Source: Heterobasidion occidentale (Eukaryota > Basidiomycota > Agaricomycetes > Russulales > Bondarzewiaceae). From it: a DNA stretch of 64,000 nucleotides. The stretch covers positions 2,728,001-2,792,000 of the forward strand of contig JBCAQO010000001.1 of NCBI GenBank assembly GCA_039111635.1. Reading direction: 5' to 3'. Below the pieces are notes generated by a model. The model made no database searches. It was given only the letters and a program-made list of their open reading frames with translations, and was not told where the DNA came from. Shown here piece by piece: positions 56,801 through 64,000 of this stretch. A program made the position numbers and the translations under genes. Each line of letters starts with the position of its first letter. Within the stretch, counting starts at the first letter, position 1.

Positions 56801-58354
56801 CGGAAGAAGCGCAAGACGACGAAAAAAGAATTCGATTTCGATCTCGCAGCCGGGGAGGACGATTCCACGGACGAAGAAATCGAGGCAGGCGTGTTTGGGC
56901 CAAAACGGAGCCTTTCGACCCCCGTCACCGCAGCACCTTCGAAACCTAAAGGAAAGACAAAGAGGGTGAAGTCCATGGCAGGGAAAGCAGACAAGCCAAA
57001 GAAGACCAAAGAAGTTACATCGACGTCCGCACGTAAAAAGGGTAAAGCGGCGAAGCCAACACTTTCAAAGCTCACTCTTAGCCAATTTGATGCCACGGGC
57101 GCTGATGACTCGGAAGACTTCAAGATCGAGAAAGGCATTGTCCTCGACGGATCGCGAAGTAAGACCAAGTCTCGGTCTCCATCTCCGTATCTGTCGCATG
57201 AGCGCCGACTGTCTTCTCCTGATATTCCCTTGGCTCAGGCGTCTTCGTACTCCACCATCGACATCTGCAGTTCCTCAGACTCGGACACACGACGAATTAA
57301 TAGGCCCTCTCCTCCTGCTAGCGTTCCGGAAAGATCGTTGCAATGTAGTGTCGAGCCTGTCATTATTGGCACCCAAAGCTCTCAAAAATCTGCGGTTGTT
57401 TCCTTCGGTCTCCCAACACCTGAACAATCCACGACTGCCTCGTCAAATCGTAATCCTTCTAACACTCCCGAGGATAGTGAGCGCGATCTCGCTTGGCTTC
57501 TTGCCGACTCGGATGACGATCTCGACGCGCATCACAAGTCTTCTCCTCGCCAGATGTCGACACCTGCGGACAACTCCGATATTGAGATTGTCTACGATGG
57601 TACAGCTGAGGTCACCCTGGATTCCACCAATCTCTCAAGCTCGCCGGTCGAACCAAAATCCGCAGGTCCTCTGAAGCAGAGTAATTCTGCGCGTGCAATG
57701 CCACCACCTCTTTTCACTCCAGCGCGTGCGCTCCTTTCCAGTTCTACTTCTTCACTGCTGGAGGAGAAGGCCCCAGAGCCGAGTTTTGCGATTCGAGCTG
57801 CAGGAAAGGGCCGGAAACGTGTCGTTACGGTCGACTCTTCCCCGCTCGACATGCCACCTCTTTCGCAGAAACTCCTCCGTCACGCACGGGAACCAACGTC
57901 CCCTACTCCACCTCGTCTTGCGAAGCGCAAGAAGGTCAAGATTCAGGACACGGCCGTCGCCGGGAAGGTTAATCCCTGGATCGACGTAGAGGCGGGCCAT
58001 TCTGGAGGCGAGGTCAGCGGAGGATCGTCCGACGCAGAGGACATAGAGCTCGAAAGCGAGTCTGACCGACAATTCCTGAAAGAGCCACCAGAGACGCAAA
58101 TGTCTCCGTCGTACGACCAGCTCGCGGCTTATCGCTTGAGTCTACTTTCGCAGGCTCCCCGAGGCGGAAAAGTACCTGTGTTTGCCAACCCCGTGCGCAG
58201 GCGCGGAGCTTTCTATGCCGCCAGCGGTTCTTCGAGGCCGCGCCGAAGGATCGTCTCTAGCTCCCCGCCTCCAGAGGGTGACGAATATGCGTTAGGTAGT
58301 TTTGTGGTGGACGATGATGCAGAGATATCTTTCATTCAGTCAAGCGAATCCTGA
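53835..58354 (+). CDS. mph1: FANCM/Mph1-family DNA helicase
   Basis: SF2 translocase that remodels forks and unwinds D-loops. The start [19 protein letters not shown] is at 53835. An acidic N-terminus and a basic region ([15 protein letters not shown]) precede the helicase: [19 protein letters not shown], motif [35 protein letters not shown], motif [17 protein letters not shown] and motif [13 protein letters not shown]. The family insertion reads [16 protein letters not shown]. The second RecA domain is [36 protein letters not shown] and motif [20 protein letters not shown]. It continues into a long exon coding about 600 residues of Lys-rich then Ser/Asp-rich tail, ending [14 protein letters not shown] at 58354. 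The helicase half has around ten short introns. The C-terminal extension is long but unstructured in appearance. Confidence 0.95.
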
Positions 58355-58754
58355 GCGTTAGGCCTGAGGCCTGAGCCTTGACCCTATGCTGACTGCAGTT
58401 ATTTGTATCATTAATTCACTCATCTTATCGTTGTTACACGGCGTCAATGCGATAGAGGTGGCGACATCTATCAGTGTGCATCCCAGCCCTGCGCCTTGTG
58501 CTTCCTATCTATTAGCATACTCGCGTGCCGTGTACGTTCAAAGCCTTGCGTGCTCTTACATGCCTCCAGAACCAAAGAATTTACAATAGGGCCACCGTGC
58601 GTGCCCATAACATGGCGCACATGTAGCTCTCTGTTCCCACGACCTAATTGGGAAGTCCAAGCGAGCGCGCTCCCCCTCTCCTGCGCGAAATAATTTCCCT
58701 GGCCTGTGCGTTCTCTGCCGCTATAAAAGCAACCGGGGAGCATTTCTGTTCTTT
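58355..58754 (+). promoter_or_regulatory. Upstream region of the U2 snRNA gene
   Basis: About 400 bp between the Mph1 stop and U2. It contains the TATA box at 58722. A C/T-rich stretch (58661-58682) lies upstream. No protein gene is supported. Confidence 0.5.
58722..58728 (+). promoter_or_regulatory. TATA box of the U2 snRNA gene
   Basis: TATAAAA about 33 nt upstream of the predicted U2 5' end, the spacing expected for a core promoter. Confidence 0.75.
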
Positions 58755-58920
58755 ACCACTCTGGCCTTTTGGCTTAGATCAAGTGTAGTATCTGTTCTCT
58801 TTAGATTAACCTCTAAAGTGGAGGCACCGCCTCCCTAATTGGTTTTCTGATTTTTGAAGCTCTTGCCCCTTGAGCTCTGCTCGCAACTCCAGGGTGTGAT
58901 GACTTTGCCGCTGCACTATC
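58755..58920 (+). ncRNA. U2 spliceosomal snRNA
   Basis: Spliceosomal RNA that pairs with the intron branch site. GGCCTTTTGGCTTAGATCAA starts at 58763 and continues with GTGTAGTATCTGTTCT, which includes the branch-site recognition GTAGTA (58785-58790). These are near-identical to eukaryotic U2. Downstream, stem IIa is a perfect 7-bp hairpin (CTTTAGA 58799-58805 with TCTAAAG 58812-58818). Stem IIb is a perfect 6-bp hairpin (GGAGGC 58820-58825 with GCCTCC 58829-58834). An Sm site ATTTTTG (58850-58856) is followed by a 3' stem (AGCTC 58858-58862 with GAGCT 58872-58876). The 5' end departs from the usual: CTCT rather than TCTC precedes GGCC. The 3' end is uncertain; a final stem may extend to about 58925. 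TATA box 33 nt upstream. Confidence 0.93.
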
Positions 58921-59026
58921 GGCCTACGTTGTCTGGGGATCATTATCCTCTTCTTTTGCTGCTTTTCTATGTTGTTTGTCATTTGATGGACACTTGGAGC
59001 AGCAAATGGACTGGATTTTGATACCA

Positions 59027-59315
59027 TGTTTCTGAGATTCTATCTATATGTTTGTGGTTCTTAGTTTGTGAGATAATGCAATTAGCATAATGTCATTGCC
59101 CTAGTGAAGGTATTTGCAGAAATATTCTTGAGGCATAGGCTAGCAGGTGTACAGTGAAGGGCATTGTAGTAGCTTAGTTGCATTCATATCTAAAGCTCAT
59201 GTAGTATTGATGCCAACGAGGCCATCAAGTGCTGCAAGTGACGATGCCTTCAACATACCAACATCTCCATGTGTGTATACTAGCAGAGACATTACATCCT
59301 AGCAGAGACATTACA
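59027..59315 (-). mobile_element. LTR-like remnant, Copia-type
   Basis: A 289 bp AT-richer segment with LTR-like borders. On the minus strand it begins TGTAATGTCTC and ends GAAACA (TG...CA). It is followed directly by TGGTATCAAAATCC (59013-59026), which resembles a primer-binding site complementary to initiator Met tRNA. It is preceded by CAATGGGGGA (59316-59325), which resembles a polypurine tract. A minus-strand frame starting in the PBS-like site (MVSKSSPFAAPSVHQMTNN) could be a gag start. No target-site duplication flanks it, and only one copy is present. Inferred from pattern only. Confidence 0.4.
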
Positions 59316-59318
59316 TCC
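59281..59318. repeat. 19-bp tandem duplication
   Basis: TAGCAGAGACATTACATCC occurs twice head to tail (59281-59299 and 59300-59318), at the edge of the LTR-like segment. Confidence 0.9.
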
Positions 59319-59782
59319 CCCATTGAAAGGAATTACCTGATGAGAATCAAAATTCAAGTTGTGGATGATGTGTGTGCATGTCCATGTTGTGCCAAGCTGG
59401 TAAAATCATAGATGTTACTTGCAAGGGGCATCGAACATATACTGTGCCAGTCAGAACCTGACCACGACCGTACACCGCCATCCGGAAAACCCGCGTCCCA
59501 AATGCTTCAGGCGCGCTTTGAGTAAGGTGCAACCTGTAGCGTCAAGTTAGATGCTGCGCGTACAAGTACAGGCTGACAGCGTGCGCTCAAGCGAATGAGC
59601 GACCGCGGTGGCCATAAGGCGTGTGTCCCTTGTTGCACTCAAGATACCGAGACTCTTCCCAAAACCTACCAAGACCAGATGTTTCATCCAGCAGCAACAC
59701 TGTATTCCCATAATCCAGAAGGCATATAATTCCAATACAGAGATCTTTGGCATATTGATTGCGATCCTATGAGGTGCCCAGG
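59316..59782. other. Interval between LTR-like remnant and MST gene
   Basis: No assigned gene. On the minus strand, 59587-59760 stays open for about 57 codons with coding-like text (DLCIGIICLLDYGNTVLLLD, then GRFWEESRYLECNKGHTP), but without a start codon or recognised family. It may be a relic of a gene or of a transposon. Confidence 0.35.
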
Positions 59783-61046
59783 TTACGCCTCACCCTTGAT
59801 TATTTTACTCTCCTTCCTTGACGCATACCCTGTCCAAGACTGACAAATGATGATGGAAGTCAGCCTCACTGACATAAATGACGAGTACAGACAACGAACC
59901 TCGTCATAAAGAGAGACACTCGAAAACTCATTGATTAATTTGAGCCCAAACCATATGACGCCTGCTGTCATGCCGCTCCCGCAAGTCGTGATCACACTCC
60001 TCTTGCCTTCAATGATCGCTTGGGCATTCGCTTCTCCAACACTGTCAATGAGCTTCTGACGAAGCTCACTAGGGGAGAGGTAGGTCGTGTAAGAAGCACC
60101 AGAACCGGGGACAGTGTTAGTGCGTAAGAAGTGGTTGAAGGGTAGCGAGAATGAACGTGGGATGTGGCCAGAGGAAAGGCCAGCTCTTGGCTCAGGGTCG
60201 GTGCCCAGATAACTACAGAATGAGCATCGAGATGAGAGGCTGACACCGTATTTTAGAGGAAATGAGCTCACCGTCCGCGAGCGCGCGCGTCAAGAACGAG
60301 TTCGGCAACGGGGTTGGATATTTTGGCAGAAGAGTTTGCTACCATTTGCTCGTAGCCTTATGTGCGGTTGGACTCTGTCAAGAAGAGGGCGTATGGAGAC
60401 GCACTTCTGATGACGCTATGATTGAGTGGAGGAGGGGGATAAGAGGTCTTGTCCACCTCGGCTAGCGTCCCGCTTTCAGTGTTCAGTCCCTCTGCCTCCC
60501 ACCTAGGAAGACCGCCATCGAGAACGCTGGAGTTCGCATGTCCAAGGGCCTTGAAAGTGAAGAGAGCGCGGGGGGCGGAGAAGATTCCGAGGGAGTCGTA
60601 GCTTGCACTCTGTGTTAGTGAGTATCTGTATCGATGCAGACATATACTTACATGACGACGTGGGACGAGGGGCTGATTCCGAACCTCTCTGCCGTGCTTG
60701 CTCAACATGAAGAACGTCGTGCTCTGCAGGTTGTCTACCCACCTGAGGCTCTGGCAAAGATCTGTCCACTCGGCATCATATGCATCAGCCCAAGCTCGTT
60801 GGGACTCGCAACTTCGTCGAGGCTGAAATAGCGCGCGCCAGGAATGCGCCTGGTCAGGAACTCGTCGTGAGCTTTTCTCGGTGAATTGGGCATGTGCCAA
60901 CTAGCGTCCAGAATGCAAACATCGGAAGACGATTTGAGGGCTTGAAGCTCCTTTGGAGTGACGAGGAGCGGAGCCTGGGTAGATTTGTACCGAACTGATG
61001 AGAAAGCACGGCTGAAGATGGTGGCCGACGGACGCAATGATAGCAT
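59783..61046 (-). CDS. 3-mercaptopyruvate/thiosulfate sulfurtransferase
   Basis: Two-domain rhodanese that transfers sulfane sulfur (Tum1/MST type; cysteine catabolism and tRNA thiolation in yeast). The start MLSLRPSATIFSRAFSSVR at 61046 is a mitochondrial-like presequence. Domain 1: PLLVTPKELQALKSSSDV, ILDASWHMPNSPRKAHDE, RRIPGARYFSLDEVAS, VVLYDSLGIFSAPRALF and VLDGGLPRWEAEG. Domain 2: RYLGTDPEPRAGLSSGHIP, SYTTYLSPSELRQKL, and the catalytic loop with Cys in VITTCGSGMTAGVIWFGL. The end is SWTGYASRKESKIIKGEA. CGSGMTA matches the MST-type loop (CGSGVTA) rather than the CRKGV rhodanese loop. About six exons. Divergent from V-ATPase subunit C with only 111 bp between starts. Confidence 0.94.
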
Positions 61047-61157
61047 CGTTGCGAGCTGGTTGTGCCGCGCGAGTGCGCGAGGCAAGTTGAGAAACGCTCG
61101 TCATACCGATTGCCTTTTCTGGTGAACAGAACCTTGGACAGAGCCCTCTCTCTAAAT
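61047..61157. promoter_or_regulatory. Compact bidirectional promoter MST / VMA5
   Basis: Only 111 bp separate the divergent start codons at 61046 (-) and 61158 (+). Both core promoters and leaders must fit here or overlap the neighbouring coding sequence. Confidence 0.6.
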
Positions 61158-62815
61158 ATGCCTTCAGATCAGAGCACTTGGCTCATCGCAGCACCTCAGG
61201 ACGGCGACTCAGATGGATTGCTGCAGGAACTTTACACAAAGCTCTCACAGCAGTCCAAGACTTTCTCATATAGCAGCATCGGCCAATTATATATTCCATC
61301 TTTCAAGGTAACGAATTCAGTTCATAGTATCGCGACCGCTCACCTCACCTTCCCGTCTCGGTAATAGACAGGGACGTTAGACTCCCTAATTGCTCTCTCA
61401 GAGGAGCTTCCGAAACAGGAAGCGTTCTTCACTGCAACTGTCGCGAAGATCGTAGAAACACTGCGTAACTTGCTAAACAACGACCCAGCCAAGCTCTCGC
61501 AGCACATCTTAGTGGATGAACGAACCGTGGACGACTATATTCTGAAGGAATGGAGATGGAATGATGGACGCTATGGTGTGCAACGGGGGCTTAGGGAGAT
61601 GGTTGAAGTATTGAACAAGGTCTTTCGCTCTCATAGGTATCCGTCACCGTCTACGCTAACGGTACTTCGGACGGATCCTTAGGAGATGACTTCCATCGAT
61701 AATATAATGAAGACGAAACTGAACAATTACAACCTTGCGAAGGGCTCCCTTACACAAATGCAGCGCAAGAAGACGTGAGACCATCACGCCTGGGCTTTCC
61801 TCCATTGCTGATGTCTGGAATTAGAGGGAATTTATCTGTGCGGTCGCTTGTAGACGTCGTCAAACAAGAAGATTTCATCCAGGACTCAGAATACCTCGAG
61901 ACGCTGCTAGTGGCCGTTCCAAAGTGAGTGCTCTGGTAAGAGCGTGCAGCATTCATCCAACATTGCGCAGAAACCTGGTCAAAGAATGGAACGCGAAATA
62001 CGAACGACTGACGTCAATGATCGTGCCTCGCTCCACATCGTATGTGTCCTCTCCTTTAATCGTCGCTCTCTTTCTGACATAGGCTTCGCAGATCTGTATC
62101 CTCAGATGATGAATATACCCTATTTTCGGTGGTCATATTCCGGAGAGTGCATGATGAGTTTGTCCAGAAATGTAGAGAGAACAAGTAAGTCCTCGGTTTG
62201 CTCCGCGCTTTTATCATCCGCTGAATCTTACCTTCCAAAGATACTTTGTGCGAGAGTTCCATTTCTCCGAGGAGTCGCTCTTGAAAGAGCGGGAGGATCT
62301 GGTCACGGCAGACACCACAGAGAAAGAGCTTTGGGTTTGTTCATTAAGTTTTATCCCCACATTAGAAACTCATCAACTCCACAAAGACCGAGCTCCTGCG
62401 ATTGTCACGGACGAATTTCTCCGAATCCTTTCAGATTCTCGTCCATCTTAAAGTCGTCCGCCTCTACATTGAGAGCGTTCTCAGATACGGCCTTCCAGCT
62501 AACTACATCGGGCTAGCCATCAAGGTACGTTCGCACATTCACATTCCCGAGCGCTCAAATAGTATTCCCTCCGCACAATCGACTGACGGGGCCATTCCAT
62601 TCTACGCCTCATATCCTCAGCCCGAGCCCAAAGCGACCAAGCGGACGCTTGCCCTCTTGCATGACCACTTCGCCTACTTGTCTCCGCGGTCCGGCAGCAA
62701 GAATTCGAGCGGCGCTGGCGTTGGCGCTGATGATTTCGTGGGCGAATATCAGACGTTGCTGGAACAGGAATATTTCAATTTTGTGTTGTACGAGGTGCCG
62801 TGGATCGTAAATTGA
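61158..62815 (+). CDS. vma5: V-type ATPase subunit C
   Basis: Peripheral-stalk subunit of the V1 sector, the subunit released during reversible V-ATPase disassembly. The start [19 protein letters not shown] is at 61158. It continues [57 protein letters not shown] and [17 protein letters not shown]. Then come [90 protein letters not shown] and [18 protein letters not shown]. The end is [14 protein letters not shown] at 62815. All hallmark segments of Vma5 are in order. About ten exons. Confidence 0.96.
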
Positions 62816-63369
62816 AACCGAGTAGTTGTTTGTAAGATGTTAATTTTCTATCTTTGATCGTCTTACTATATGACTTTCGGCCAACAAGGCTCGAAGTCTA
62901 CGTCTTTCCGTCACCAGTCACCACTAGACAAAACATTAGCGGAGAAATGAGATAAAGATATGACCAGCCCACTAGCGTAGGAACATCATATACTATGTTA
63001 CATGTGAGATGTAATAGAAGTGCAGAGGACCAGAACGATGTTGAAGAAAGCCACGAGCAGCTGAGATTGGAGGGAGCAGGTGAGCGAGGGGAGTGCGAAG
63101 TGAGGGGGAATAGAAATAGAAGACTGATGTAGTAATATGTATTCAATATTGTGTACGAGAGATGAGGTACGAGATCAGTTGCGAAGGGAAACAAACAAAA
63201 GAGAAGCGAACAGCAGTAAGAGATGAGGAACTCTTTTGTAGACAAAAGTCCACGGTCCTTCCGGATACAAAGGAATTTTTACAGGCGAACCCTTCTGCTC
63301 GCAAACGACCGCTCGATACGCGCGAATAGCTATTCACTATCATACCATAGAATAATAGATCCCTGGAAA
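62816..63369. other. Convergent 3' interval
   Basis: About 550 bp between VMA5 (+) and a partial minus-strand gene. The plus strand is purine-rich (63040-63200). Minus-strand frames here are low-complexity and unsupported. Confidence 0.5.
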
Positions 63370-64000
63370 TTATAGTCCCAAGTTCGATATCACTCTTGCT
63401 ACTTCGTCGACGGCTTCGTCGTCGAGACTATGTGCGGTTCGGCGGAGGGTGTGGGTGTGGCCAGCCACGACAGGGGGCCGCACGGACGGCGGGCCGTACA
63501 CGCTAGGGAAAGAAGGTGCCGTGGCCGACGTGGGGCTCGAGCTAGGCCCCGTGTCGCCGATTGAGTTGGTGGGTGAATCAGGGGGACCTAGGCGGGACGA
63601 CTCGTTGATACGTTGGAGCGAGAGGGTCAGGTCGAGCGACTGCGCGCGATTCGTCAGCGAGCGAGGCTTCGAGATCTGGTCTTTTAGCTTCGCTTCAAGC
63701 AGCGAGTCCGAGCCCCGCTTCATAGCGTCGTCGATTTGAGACACATGAGATGGGAAGCCAGACCTTGGCGACATGTCCTCCGCGACGTGCGACATTGACA
63801 GGAAACGTCCATGACGACCAATCGGCGGCTGAGGATTCCAGTAGTCGTTGACAGACGGGCCAGGCACGTAATTGGCTTGACTGTCAAGGCTATCTTGAGC
63901 CTCTTCTAGATGGTAGATGTAGGAAGGTGAGTTATTGAACAAGGCCTTTACATCCGGAGACGAGTTGGCAAGCCTGAGTCGCCTGTCAATCATGGGTTCA
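63370..64000 (-). CDS. C-terminal part of an unknown Ser-rich protein (partial)
   Basis: The frame is open from the right edge of the window to the stop at 63370, so only the last 209 codons are visible; the 5' part lies outside. Readable segments: LANSSPDVKALFNNSPSYIY, HLEEAQDSLDSQANYVPG, DQISKPRSLTNRAQSLDL and TLRRTAHSLDDEAVDEVA, ending RVISNLGL. Several RxxS/T-type sites suggest a phosphorylated tail, but no domain is visible. No function assigned. Confidence 0.6.
   Translation of the reverse strand, partial: EPMIDRRLRLANSSPDVKALFNNSPSYIYHLEEAQDSLDSQANYVPGPSVNDYWNPQPPIGRHGRFLSMSHVAEDMSPRSGFPSHVSQIDDAMKRGSDSLLEAKLKDQISKPRSLTNRAQSLDLTLSLQRINESSRLGPPDSPTNSIGDTGPSSSPTSATAPSFPSVYGPPSVRPPVVAGHTHTLRRTAHSLDDEAVDEVARVISNLGL

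Overview
The window is a gene-dense stretch of a filamentous basidiomycete, most likely an Agaricomycete. The evidence is dense small introns (mostly about 45-80 nt, GT-AG) and genes on both strands with 100-700 bp between them. Protein families that suit a wood or litter decayer are present: an extracellular GH3 beta-glucosidase with an N-terminal CBM1, and a GPI-anchored LPMO-like copper protein. The species cannot be named from the sequence. Almost every protein gene is split, so most calls come from stitching exons together by reading frame and splice site.

Layout. 0.5-4.9 kb: CBM1-GH3 beta-glucosidase (-). 5.4-8.0 kb: PH-domain oxysterol-binding protein (-). 8.8-10.8 kb: 6-phosphogluconate dehydrogenase (+). 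11.1-13.6 kb: asparagine-synthetase-domain protein (+). 13.8-15.0 kb: prohibitin-1 (+). 15.4-16.9 kb: triple-RRM Pub1/TIA1-like protein (+). 17.7-20.5 kb: ATG16 (-) and YPT7/Rab7 (+), divergent. 21.0-28.7 kb: a conspicuously GC-rich segment with a branched-chain aminotransferase (+), a single-pass membrane protein (-), a PXA-domain protein (+) and 6-phosphogluconolactonase (-). 29.3-32.3 kb: a Ser-rich unknown (-) and a mitochondrial trypsin-like protein (+). 32.3-34.5 kb: an unresolved interval with a strong TATA box. 34.5-37.4 kb: RBM26/27-like RNA-binding protein (+). 38-39.5 kb: small unknowns. 39.8-41.7 kb: a BIM1/X325-type copper protein and a CTR copper transporter in tandem (-). 42.8-45.7 kb: rhodanese (+), frataxin (-) and an unknown (-). 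46.0-51.6 kb: WDR70 (+) and a BET double-bromodomain protein (+). 51.9-53.6 kb: G-patch/zinc-finger protein (-). 53.8-58.4 kb: FANCM/Mph1 helicase (+). 58.76 kb: U2 snRNA (+), followed by an LTR-like retroelement remnant. 59.8-62.8 kb: mercaptopyruvate sulfurtransferase (-) and V-ATPase subunit C (+), divergent. 63.4 kb to the end: the 3' part of an unknown gene (-).

How the genes relate. Most are independent housekeeping genes, but several neighbours share a process. The BIM1-like protein and the CTR transporter are both copper-uptake components. ATG16 and YPT7 act at the start and end of autophagy and share one 636 bp intergenic region. The second and third enzymes of the oxidative pentose phosphate pathway lie about 17 kb apart. 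Two rhodanese-family sulfurtransferases and frataxin point to mitochondrial sulfur and Fe-S metabolism. I consider the copper pair the most interesting arrangement. The U2 gene with an adjoining retroelement remnant, and apparent one-base frame breaks inside the GC-rich segment, also deserve checking.
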